A stretch of DNA of 64,000 nucleotides from Petrosia ficiformis. Its lineage: Eukaryota; Porifera; Demospongiae; Haplosclerida; Petrosiidae. Each line of letters opens with the position of its first letter. The first letter of the stretch is position 1. Under the pieces are notes generated by a model. The model was not told where the DNA came from and did not search any database. It saw only the letters and a program-made list of their open reading frames with translations. Shown one piece after another: positions 1 to 10,275 of the stretch. The stretch is from positions 48,710,896 to 48,774,895 of the forward strand of contig OX345636.1 of the NCBI GenBank assembly GCA_947044365.1, in the 5' to 3' direction. The translations under genes were made by a program, and so were the position numbers.

Positions 1-2
1 GG

Positions 3-269
3 AGACGGTGGTCCACTGACTATCTCACAACACTCAACAAGTTCTACAAGTGGTCTCATCCAACTAGAAACGTATCTGTCAGTGATATTGTGATATTGCG
101 TGACGAAGCTACATTTCCAACTAAGTGGCCAATTGCTAAAGTCGTTGAAATTCATCGTGGTAATGATAATCTAGTACGAGTTGTTACACTGAAGACTGCC
201 AAGGGAATTTACAAGAGACCAATACATAAGATTGTACTACTGATCCCTACTAACACTGAAGAACTGTAG
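3..269 (+). CDS. BEL/Pao retrotransposon polyprotein, C-terminal end (partial)
   Basis: An open frame enters from the left edge and ends at a TAG at 267-269 (88 codons). It reads RRWSTDYLTTLNKFYKW, then a block with VSDIVILRDE, KWPIAKVVEIH and VRVVTLKTAKG, and ends near RPIHKIVLLIP. This is the order of the domain that follows the integrase core in BEL/Pao pol proteins (DUF5641-type: WxxEYLxxL, GDxVLI, WPLGRV, VRVVxVxTxxG, RPVxKLxLL). In such elements the protein handles integration of the cDNA copy. The rest of the element lies outside the window. There is no stop or frameshift in the visible part, so the copy may be young. Family assignment is from remembered motif order. Confidence 0.8.
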   Translation, partial: RRWSTDYLTTLNKFYKWSHPTRNVSVSDIVILRDEATFPTKWPIAKVVEIHRGNDNLVRVVTLKTAKGIYKRPIHKIVLLIPTNTEEL

Positions 270-332
270 ACATTATGGTATTTGTACCATCCTTTACTCT
301 ATGACCTCCGGTCATGGCCAGTGGTATGTTTG

Positions 333-560
333 GTGTTAATTGAGTGTTCTGTACTTATTTTATTAATTTATGTACTCTTGTATTGTAATGTCACATGTTT
401 CATTTAACACTTCTATAATTATTTCTTCTGGATCATTCCTTAGCACATGTAGGACCACATGTTATGTTCTAGAACATTCTAGACTTTAGTTTTCTGTATA
501 AATACTTTGTACAATTTAGTTTTTTTCCAGTGTGTCTGTGTGTATATCAATATCAACTTG
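333..560 (+). repeat. Candidate 3' LTR of the BEL/Pao element
   Basis: The non-coding stretch right after the pol stop is where the 3' LTR of a BEL element should lie. A TGTTAATTGAG start at 333 fits the usual TG end, and a TATA-like TATAAATAC sits near 497-505 followed by a T-rich stretch. An HSE-like palindrome TTCTAGAACATTCTAGA lies just upstream of the TATA box. The right boundary cannot be placed because the 5' LTR is outside the window. Confidence 0.4.
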
Positions 561-871
561 GTTGTTATTCTTTTGATGATCTATTTTGGTAAATCTGAGT
601 TAAGTCCTAACAGTGATAAAAGTTATAATAGTCACATGTACATGTATATGGTGTGTATTGGTTTTAAAAATTGTAAGACAAAAGCAACCAGCAACACAGC
701 CTCAACTTTCATGGAACATGCCCACATTATTAGCCACAAGTTTGAATTGCAGAATTGCACATGCACAAACATTAAAGTAGGTGTGGCAGTGAAGCTTCAA
801 AGGTAGAAATGTAGCTTTGATTGCACAACCAACGAACGAAGGTTCGAACCTTCTAACCTTCATTCCCAGTG

Positions 872-968
872 TTACTCGTATTACTTGTATTAGTTGTATT
901 ACTTGTATTACTTGTATTAGTTGTTAGTTACATGTATATTAGTTGATTACTTGTATTACTTGTATTAT
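872..968. repeat. 10-bp minisatellite (TTACTTGTAT)n
   Basis: About nine imperfect copies of a 10-base unit TTACTTGTAT or TTAGTTGTAT, in non-coding sequence right of the BEL relic. No gene is visible between 270 and 2585. Confidence 0.75.
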
Positions 969-1172
969 TATAGATAATGAGCATTTAAAGTCATGTCTAT
1001 GAATTTTTGCTTCTGCTCCATTTTAAACACCTTGTATTAACTGGGATTACTATATAAAGCCCGGTTTGTATGGTGGTAACCACAAGCAAGTCTCAGACAG
1101 CCTAAATTTTGTGCAGTGTCATTGTGGGTACATTTCCTGCAGACAACATTTGGGGATAATTCTGCTATGAAT

Positions 1173-1602
1173 TAGGGGTTGGCGGCATTGGTAATTTTTT
1201 TACTGATAAAATCACAAATTGATACATACCGAAATATCAAAATACACTGTTAATTAAATATTTTTGTGCCACACTCATATTATGTTTGAGCACATGGCCA
1301 ACTGAAATAGTGTGTTTAGCAGTGTTTGGTAGACTTTTCTAGATGCAAGCAAGTTAGAAAAGAGTTGTAGACTCCATTTCATTAATAGTAGATACTATAT
1401 TTGAGTGTTATTGTGGTCACATGAGTCAATTGATACAAAAGACTTTTTGTTTACCTTAAGAATTCTACTCCAGTATGCCAAAACGTTTGTGCCTACAAAA
1501 TGTTTGTGGGAGTGACCATTTGTAAAACACATACGTAGTTGATATTTGGTTATATCGCGATAAATTAATTGATACTAAAATTTTCAATATCACCCACTGC
1601 TA
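1173..1602. mobile_element. Degenerate hAT-like non-autonomous element (TAGGGCTGGGC family)
   Basis: Starts with TAGGGGTTGGCGGCATTGG and shares several internal blocks, in order, with the better element at 27728-28059: GTGTTTGGTAG, ATGAGTCAATTGATA, GACTTTTTGTTTA, a GTGGGAGTGACCA block and the closing region. The right terminus is worn. Sequence like TATCGCGATAAATTAATTGATA matches the AT-rich subterminal region seen in the relatives at 42441-42726. Confidence 0.45.
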
Positions 1603-1607
1603 TCTGC

Positions 1608-1955
1608 TCACTGGCGTGTTTAAGGGGGGTCTGGTGGGGCCCAGGCCCTCCCTGTTGCTTTGTAATGAAATTTTATTAAAATAATTCTAATTAATGCCTC
1701 CGTGCATCATGGTTTACAGCCCCATTGTAGGAGTAACTGAGTCTGATTTGGACTCTGACTCTGAGTCTAAGAGCATTGAATCCCCACAGAGTTCGTCAAC
1801 ATTGCTAGATTCTCACTTGTCATCATTAATAATAGCGATACTGTACGTAACGTAGATGCCAACAAACAACACCCATCATGAATGATTAATTCGCACGCCA
1901 TAGTAATATCAATACAGGTGCTAGGCCCCCCCTGATATTCATGTCTAGACACGCC
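1608..1955. mobile_element. Possible short inverted-repeat element
   Basis: The left part reads GGCGTGTTTAAGGGGGGTC. The right part, read on the opposite strand, gives GGCGTGTCTAGACATGAAT followed by a GGGGGGCC run. This suggests a foldback or MITE with worn ends. Inside is a 48-codon + frame (1709-1855) rich in Ser, Asp and Glu that I do not recognise. Weak evidence. Confidence 0.25.
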
Positions 1956-2585
1956 TATGTATCTGCTAGTAAGTAGAATGAATTAAGATATAATTAGTTA
2001 CCACTCTTCTTAAAAGCTCCTATACATAGAACTATTGTATTACATGTATTATTATCAATACATGTATTGAGAATGTCTATTGATATTATTATCATTTATC
2101 CTAAGTCATACAAAACTTTATTACATTTTATACATATTTGTTTATTTATACATTTTACACATTGCTATGATCTATTCACAGATGACAAATCTACTGTTAC
2201 TAAGAAACAGGGGGTATCACTCCCAGGTACTGATTTGTGTTCCATATCAGTTTCATCATCATAATTTTAATGTTCTATATGAGTGTTTGAAACATCCCAT
2301 AGTTTAGTAATAATTATTATCATTGCAATTACAATAATAGCACTTTCCATGTTGCTTCCTCCACCTTGTTAAGATAACTATACACTGTGAACAGTAATGA
2401 TATAAAATATATTCCAAACAGTTAGTAAAATTGTCCTCCATTTTCTATTGTCACATGAAGTGATTGAAGTTTAGCTAATCATACTATAGGACTGAAATGA
2501 AAATTTAAAATCTGCTTTATCACCTAATGATCACATGGCTGCTTGTGTTATTATCATTGGTGTAATGCTTGCAGGGTTTGCTTGT

Positions 2586-5299
2586 AGAAATATCCAACAC
2601 TTCCTAGTCACTTCGTTTCCATTCCGATTTATCATCATGTCCTACTTCACGGAGCCCCTGCTGTTGGCAAGTTGAGTCTTGATCGACTTCTCCAGGGCCT
2701 ACCACCACTATCAAAAAGCCAACAACACAGCACAGAAATTTTTCGAAACCCCGTACGTTTAATCAACACAGATCAGCTCACACTAACTGCAAAACATGCT
2801 CTAGAACGTGTTGATGAACGCAAGGTAATGAGGATGATCGCTGAACAGATTACGCTACAAAAGAAGAAAAGTACAAGCGAAATTACACAAATTACTAAAA
2901 TGCGATCTCCACTACCTGTTGCTTCTACTAAAACCTCACCGTCGGGCAAGGTTTCATCCAGTCAGACAGACAAAGTTGTGGTGTCTGATGTTGTCAAAGG
3001 TATTGCTGCAGAGCTCAGTAAAGTTAACACTTACTCCTCCAACCTTTTTAGTCATCGATTGTTTCATATAGTGGATTCTGGTGGTCAGCCTCAGTTCACT
3101 GATGTTCTTCCTCTTATGTTCCCAAAAGTATCATTACACATTGTAGTAATTCGACTCGACGAAAAACTGGATGACAAGCCAAAAATCCGTTACCTAGTAG
3201 CTGGTGAAGACAAATACATGCTTCCAGAAAATCTAGCACTCTCCCATTTACAAATGATAGAGAGAACATGCGAGTTAGCTCAGGCAGCTGCTACGAAAAA
3301 TCAGAAAGACAAACCTCCAAGGGTCGTTATAGTGGGTACACGTTTGGATTGCGTTTGTCCTGAAGAGTCTTTGCAACAAAAGAATCATCGTCTTGAGGAG
3401 GTGTTTGAGAGATACAAACACATTATTGTACGTAAAAACAGTCGGGAGGTAATTTTTGCTATGAATGCAATGGTTCCAGAAGGAGAGAAACGTAATGAGT
3501 ATACTCGTGTGCTTCAGAATGTCCTTTTAAATGCTCCTCCTGTTCACACTAGTGATGTTAAAGTTCCAGCCAGATGGATGCTATTCCATTTAGAGCTTAG
3601 CCGACTCTCTGAAGAAGGGCTTTTAGAGATGTCAACTTGTACAGCAGTGGCAGATCATATTCAGATGCGTAATGATCTACCAAATGCTCTGGATTACTTC
3701 ACAAAAGTTGCCTTACACATGCGGTTCCCCGAAAAACTACCCAAGCTTGTCTTCACAAAAGTTAATCCAATTGTTTCTCGACTATCAACAGTGCTTGCAG
3801 CTACTTTCACACAACCAGAATTTGACCCAATGGAGGAAGAAAGAGAGAATTTAAGAGTCAATGGTATTGTAACAAAAGCCTTTGTCCACAAGTTGTTTGA
3901 AGGCAAGTTCAAGCAAACTCCATTCTCAGTGGACGACTTCTTCTCCCTCCTTGAATACCTATGTATCGCTGTGAAAATCGATGACAGTAAAGATTTCATT
4001 CCATGTGTTTTACCACTTGAAGATCCTAACCCAGCAGATTTTCCAAACAAATCTGACCCTATACTTCTCACTTGGAATAGCAAAGTCCTCCCTCAAGGCT
4101 TTTTTCCTGCTCTGGTTGTTCAGTTGCTTCAAAGAAAAATTGCTCCACCAGAGCAATACCTTACCTTTAACATCACTAGTGTGAACAGGAGGAGCATTTA
4201 AAAGGACATTCTGAAGCACACGAGTATACTCATTACCAGAGCAGGAAAAAAGCCTTGAGGGAGCTTTTTTCCTGCTCTCGTTGTTCAGTTGCTTCAAAGA
4301 AAAATTGCTCCACTCTTCAGCCATTGTGCGGGAGAAAAGCAACTTCGACGTGCAGTTTGCCTCGACTCACAATATGGTGCTCTCCGTTTAGTTGATCAAA
4401 TCTCGTGGTTTGAGTTGTATTTTGCTGGTAAATTGCAGTATTCTCAAATCATGCTTGAAGCCGTTGAAGAGTCTTCTCGTGCCCTCGCTGATGTATTAAA
4501 TATTCACAGTTTTGGAGTACTAAAACGTGCATTCCATTGTACAGGTGTTTGTGGCAGCAAACATCCAGTACATCCTGCTCTCCTGACTGACACTAATGAG
4601 GGTAAATGTACAAAGAGGGCAAGTTACCGTTTTGCTTTGTCATCAAACCATACGTGTTGGATCAATCCAACTACAGGTAAAAACTATAAATATAAATTAA
4701 TGATTTTGAAGTGCTTACTTACCCTGTGATCATTAATGATAATGAAGTTATATTTTTAGCGTGCATACATGTATGCATATTGTGAATTTGCCAGTTTCTG
4801 ATTTTAAGTACATTCAATATTAGGGTATTATACTTTATAAACAATCATACATGTATATACATAGGAATGTTCTGTTAGGTGAAATTTGATCAGCACTTGA
4901 ATAACAGATAACAAGTTTTAAATATCCTTTTTACCAAATGTATATTTATAATTTTCAGATGACTGTCTCATCCTCAAGAAGTCTCCAGACTGTTTTGACG
5001 TCTTCAATTTAATTAAGTGCCACTCTGCCAAATGGGATGAATTTGCAAGTGGATTGCAAGTTCCTATTGATCCACGTAATTCCTTAAGACACAACATCAG
5101 TTTAGAAGATGAAGGTCGATTGGAACGTGTTGTGATGAATTGGATTGAGTCACAATGTTCACCAGTCACATGGCAGAATATACTCGATGTGTTATCATCC
5201 ATGCATTTGAAGAACACAGCAAGTAAAGTTAAGGAGTTTTTGAAAAAGCAGCATGTGATTGACAAGTACATGTGCAAGCCAGATTACACACCTTATTAA
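2586..5299 (+). CDS. Roc-COR-Death family protein (two visible exons, interrupted)
   Basis: Exon A runs from about 2586 to 4676 and exon B from 4959 to 5299, with a phase-1 GTAAAA...TTTTCAG intron between. The frame opens with a P-loop-like GAPAVGKLS at 2651 and has the switch motif DSGGQPQF near 3073 and a GTRLD (G4-like) motif near 3340. These define a Roc GTPase domain. A COR-like helical linker follows, and exon B has a Death-fold pattern (KWDEFASGLQVP, LERVVMNWIES, TWQNILDVLSS). Such proteins couple a GTPase switch to death-domain signalling and are expanded in sponges and cnidarians (family knowledge). Two oddities: the P-loop Ser/Thr is Leu, and a 165-bp insertion near 4149-4313 puts a TAA at 4199-4201. 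Without it the frame continues as LLQRKIAPLFSHCAGEK. Upstream exons with the true start were not found; the frame is closed by a TAG just before 2586. Confidence 0.75.
4098..4313 (+). other. Templated insertion and duplication inside the Roc-COR exon
   Basis: A 51-base coding segment at 4098-4148 is repeated at 4263-4313 with one mismatch, exactly 165 bases (55 codons) apart. The sequence between is not foreign: 4165-4235 is the exact reverse complement of 3493-3563, and 4236-4260 is the exact reverse complement of 4091-4115. The result contains a 15-bp-stem hairpin (GAGCAGGAAAAAAGC at 4238) and an in-frame TAA. This is the signature of template switching during repair or replication, or of a chimeric read. 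Confidence 0.85.
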
Positions 5300-5639
5300 T
5301 TTTCATCCATCGTTACTCACACATAATCCTTTTGCATATGCTCTGTGGAGTGTTATTACAAATACAATTACTCATTCATGACTATAATGATGTAATTATT
5401 AAAGACAATTTGTCTTTTATGTACAAAGCTGAGAACACTATCTATTAGTTCTATTTTGAGTTATTTTTATACAGTAACTAAATGCGTGTTTATGCTAAAA
5501 AAAAAGATCCTCTTTTTCTGCTGTTAAGAATTCGGTATGTAATATATACTAGTAGTAGTTTCATAATGTGTGGTTTTCAAAACATTATTGTTACCACACC
5601 AAAATTAATTACAAACATGATAATGCTTATTGTGATGTG

Positions 5640-6040
5640 AGGGTCAGAACCACATCAAACCTTTTTTTTGGAACTCAACGCAGGTTCTTTGCAACTTTCT
5701 GGATCAACTACTACAAAACAATAACGAGTTTCCTGATCCACACTGAGGGAGTGAACATACCAGAAACTTTGTAGAACTAGTACTCTCCAGAAATAATGAA
5801 GACAAAGCATGTTTCTCAAGATAACATGCATATACATGGCTTGCCATGTTTGTCTTTTCGTAATGATTCTGTATACAAAGTTTGTCATGTTTCCATACAG
5901 GTACCCCTCAACACATCAGGAGGGCACCTCATATGTATTGTTGTGTACTGGAGCAATCTAACAGTTGCCTCAACCTTTAGCTATTGCAAAATCAGAATCA
6001 CTCTTGAATGCAGCTATTAGCTGTAGTGAAAAATTTAAAT
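5640..6040 (+). repeat. Dispersed repeat related to the 48.5-kb tandem unit
   Basis: Short blocks such as TTGCAACTTTCT and TGGAGCAATCTAACA followed by CCTCAACCTT recur, in the same order, at 48640-48700 and its copies. Small frames here are spurious. From 6050 to 6880 I see no gene, only AT-rich sequence. Confidence 0.4.
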
Positions 6041-7032
6041 TTCTTTTACTCTACTGACATGCCTAGTCTTGTTCCCTGACCCTTTTTGTATCATGCAACG
6101 AAGATTAGGGAGACAGAAAGAAACAAGGGAGGGAAGGAAGTGTCTACTGAATGGGAATGAAAGTTAGGTATGCAATTATATATATAGGTGTTGCAATTGC
6201 ATTTATGCAGCAGCGAAGTGAGTGCAAAAGTATATATAGCCAGTAAGTGCCTAAAATTGATCTCGGTGGAAATAATTTATTAAGAGGGAGGGATTCATGC
6301 TTTTTAAAACTTTTCTTACTAATTTCTTCTCTCTATGAATTTCAATCTCACACTAAGATTCATGTATGTGCAGATGTGATATTAGCATAGTTTCCACTGT
6401 ACAAAGAGGAGTTATATTAATACGAACCGACAGTAGTACTGAACGAGAAAAAGGAAACAGCACTGAGAATGGTTAGGAGCTAGTGGGGAGAAGGAAGTTG
6501 CATTGTATGTATTTATATTGACTTACTGAGGGTTTTTATATGTAGAAACGCATACACTAGAGAAGTCAGAATGCAGCAAATTTGAGCACATATATTTTAC
6601 CACTATAGTTATTTCCACAAAATATTTGTTCATCTTGAAATGTTGAGTTCGATTGAGCTCTGGTCTTGAACCCTCCTGTTTACCACCTGCAAATGCATAT
6701 ATGCAATTTAGCCTGCCATTTTGAGACTCAGTGTATATATAATTATAATTATTTTATTACCCTGATGAAGGCTAAAGTATCTAGTCAAAACATTAGTGGT
6801 CAAAACCAAACTTTTACTGGTAAGAGAGAATATGTCTAACAACTATAATTATACACCATTGTATATATACATATAATTATATTATATATATATATAATAT
6901 ATAATATATATATATATAGTATAATGGTAACATAATCTCTTTGATGTGGCGAGGTCTTTATATATATTGTATAGACCTGTCTGACCACTCTGTGTACACT
7001 ATGCAAGAGATGTCACCATACAATATATTGTA

Positions 7033-7168
7033 TATAGTATGCTAATAGGTCCTATATACTGAATATAGGACCCTCGTTTTGTGTCCTCAGATGTGATATA
7101 CCCATCGCAGGCTTGGGCTATATCACATCCTCGGGCACAAAACTCAGGACCTATTAGCATACTATATA
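7033..7168. mobile_element. Foldback element with AT-rich ends (FB family)
   Basis: The left arm TAGTATGCTAATAGGTCC is mirrored by GGACCTATTAGCATACTA on the right. Inside is a second, nested palindrome: GATGTGATATA, a short loop with GCAGGCTTGGGC, then TATATCACATC. The element is embedded in a TA tract. Relatives occur at 34.1, 42.3, 42.8, 51.9, 55.9, 59.3 and 60.2 kb. No coding capacity, so a non-autonomous MITE or foldback element is the likely class. Confidence 0.7.
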
Positions 7169-7435
7169 ATATACATATAATTATAATAATTATATATAAT
7201 TATTATATATATAATATATAATATACATAATTTTATGTATAATTATATACATTTATTTAACATAATTATATATTTGTGAAAAAAAAAAAAAAATAAAATA
7301 TATATATATATGTCATGATGAAGCCACACTTCAAAGATAGTGCTATAATAAACGTGCTTGCTACGTGTACCATGGTTTGATATGTGCACTGTGTGGTTTG
7401 TGGCTGTATAAACGTTAACATGACTTTGAAGTCAT

Positions 7436-7545
7436 GAAATATATTTGTTATGTCATGCCGCCAACTCGTGCAATATCAGGCTTATAATCTGCAGGCCCGA
7501 GGGCTTAATCCTGATATAGCATTCGTTGCATGACCTAACATTAAC
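7436..7545. mobile_element. Foldback element, second subtype
   Basis: TATGTCATGCCGCCA and CGTGCAATATCAGG on the left are mirrored by CCTGATATAGCATTCG and TGCATGACCTAAC on the right, around a GCAGGCCCGAGGGC centre. Similar GC-palindrome cores occur at 10507-10590 and 42745-42838. Confidence 0.5.
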
Positions 7546-7740
7546 ATTATATATAATTATATATAATTATATATATATACTATATAATAAATAATTTTAT
7601 GTATAATTATATACAATTTAACATAAGTATAATTATATTTATAATAATGGTTATGTATACATTTTCAAAAAAATGAAAGAACAAGTAGGGATATCAAAAC
7701 CAAAAAAAGAACACAAACAAGATTGGGTTGGTACCAGACC

Positions 7741-8609
7741 TGTCAAGAGTCAGCTAAGTATAGACAGTATGGTCAGCAAGAAGATGAACATGAAGTTCTT
7801 GTTGGAGTTTTTGACCTATTGAAGTCAAAACCCAGGTATATATAGCATTAACACATGTACAATTCATCATGTTAACTATATCGGTGTACATCATGCAATA
7901 AAAATACAGAAATGATTATTTGAACTGTCACAGGAAATTTGGTCCTCTTTCATGTAACATAACAACCAACAGGATTACTATGTGTACTACATGTGGCTCA
8001 ATTCAAACATCTGAAGCAGAACAGACACATTTACAAGTGTATTTGGAGGTAAAGCATTATCAAAATGATCTACACAACAATGACATAAATAATTATACAG
8101 GGAAAGGATTTGAAATAATGTATAACAAGTATATCAATAGAAGAACTATTATCTGGAAACAATGGGGTCTTTTGCACCATGTAAGAACAATAATCTATGT
8201 TAAAGAATTATTTATCATGTCATAACTTTCCATCTGTCATAAAACAAAACTGCTGCAAAAGTGGTGAGTGAAATGTCTCATCTAGACGATAATCCATTTG
8301 CAAAGGTACATAATAATTCCTATAACTTAACCATAAATAATTCATCTTTGTAAGATTTTCATGGGAAGCAAGCAAAGGATTAAAACTCCTATCCAGAGGA
8401 GCTTACTATTAATGATGCTAAGGTGTGTGATGAATCTAACAAGTTAAACATAAAATATACATTCAAAATGAACATACATGGCACACACAAAACTGACTAT
8501 ACGTTATCTGACATGGTAGTTCATATATATAGGCTCTGCTCTTGAAGGAGGACATTATATTGCTTATGTTATGGTAAACGGGCACTGGTTTGAAATGAAT
8601 GACAAACAG
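7741..8609 (+). pseudogene. Ubiquitin-specific protease (USP, peptidase C19) fragment
   Basis: Exon-like pieces read as USP landmarks in the right order. At 7746-7834 is YRQYGQQEDEHEVLVGVFDL (the GQQDxHEFL box). At 7934-8048 a phase-matched exon carries a CTTC zinc knuckle (TMCTTCGSIQTSEAE). A piece near 8260-8306 has HLDDNPFAK. At 8399-8609 are YTLSDMVVHI and GSALEGGHYIAYVMVNGHWF, the histidine box with the active-site His. The last exon needs removal of a 4-base TATA slip near 8525-8534 to join the two halves. The Cys-box exon and the 3' end are not seen. USPs remove ubiquitin from proteins. Either a decaying fragment or a gene with a microsatellite error; an exon is probably missing between 8048 and 8260. 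Confidence 0.65.
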
Positions 8610-10275
8610 GTATATAATTATATACAAAATTAAATACAACTTCCACGTAACTATTATGTTGAAGTGGTATCATCCCAACCTTGTTTCATTTTTTTTATTT
8701 ATAATTATACACAATAATTATTATAGCAATAATAGAGTATAATGATGTCAATGGTGATTACATCAGTGCACTGTGTTGATGCTTTTGATAATTAAGAGAA
8801 TTGTATATAGAGGGAGATAAAACTATAGGAAATGAAGGAATAGTAAGTAAAGTCCTCCGATATGTGATATGCAAGAGTTTGTAGATGAGAAGAGGAAGTG
8901 CTAAATGTTATGGAATAAGCCCTCTGGAAGGTACCATACTACAGGACTTCCACAACCTCTGGATTGATCATTGTGTTCTACTACATCAGAATCTCCTTCA
9001 TGTGGTTGCATTTCATCTAACATTTCTCACCCTATGGCTTCAACTAACATCTGTACCTCATGCATCTGTTGACATTTTTTGGGTCTGTTCAGTCCTGTTC
9101 TCAACGATTCTTGATGTTTCTGATCGATTGCTTTCTTTAAAGCACTCTGAGATTTCCTCACTTCCTTCCTGAGACATTTTGTGTTGCAAGCATACACGAG
9201 TAGTAATCAACTATATGTAGTTATCAATCTATCTATATACAACTTACATGAGATATTTACATCATTGTTAATGACCACATTAAGTTAGTCACCAGATGAT
9301 AAACTGGTCACATTATTAAAATTAAAACTACATAGTTAAACTAAAAAAATTCCATTCTAAATGCTTTGTACTTTTCAAACTTTTCTTTTGCTTCAATTGG
9401 TTGGGTTAAAGAAGGTCTGACCTTTGAACTAACCATATAGGATCTTGAAACACAAATTGGTTATAGAATGCTGGCTTTTGCTATTCCCTATAATCAACTG
9501 TGGATGGAGTTCAACCCCCCCATCTGAACTGTATTGGACTTCCAACCTTTGCGACTCAATTATGCATCTAGAAGTATCCACACAAACAAAATTATAAATC
9601 AAATTATTTACTATAATTATTAATATATTTCTTGAGATTCTTTTTGTTTATTGTGTGGATGTGTTTGCGACAATAATAATTGTAAAATATAAGGAGTTAG
9701 TTCATTCACCTGTAAAAAAAATAGGAAAAGAAATGTATCACATTATAATATTATGTCTACGGAATTACAATACTAATTCCATTTTATATAATATGACAAG
9801 GTTCAAAATGGTGATGATCGATATTCAGATACACTGGATTGGGCAGTTTAGAAAACATGGTTTCACACAAACAGACAGACAGACAGAACACCAGATTACA
9901 GTAACCCTCTGTTCCACCTGCGTGGGCAAGAGTTAACAAGATATATAATTTTTATATAAAGAGGAAAGATTATTACTTTGTTGTATCATTAATAAGTTTA
10001 ATAATGTTGAAGCAAAGAAGTTTCTCATGTTTTAAACCCAATATAAACCATACTAACAATAGTTAATAGTTATCTGTCTCCCATTCTTTATAGATACACG
10101 TATGTCAGTTATTAGTTTCTACAAGCTACTGTTTATTGTACTAGCTCAAATTTGTGTTGTCTTATGAAATGCCCAACCCATAAATTTAATAATTATTATT
10201 AATGATTTCAACCATTGTTTGGCCTAGCTTTGTGCCATACTTAATCCATATTGTCACTTTATAAGTACATAAAAT
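8610..10275. other. No convincing gene
   Basis: AT-rich intergenic sequence. A - strand frame at 8913-9172 reads RKEVRKSQSALKKAIDQKHQ with one stop and may be a worn coding relic, but I do not recognise it. A short (CAGA)n run lies near 9878. Confidence 0.5.

Noticed and set aside
507..806. 99-codon + strand frame next to the BEL relic
   Set aside because: It overlaps the presumed LTR and has no recognisable features.
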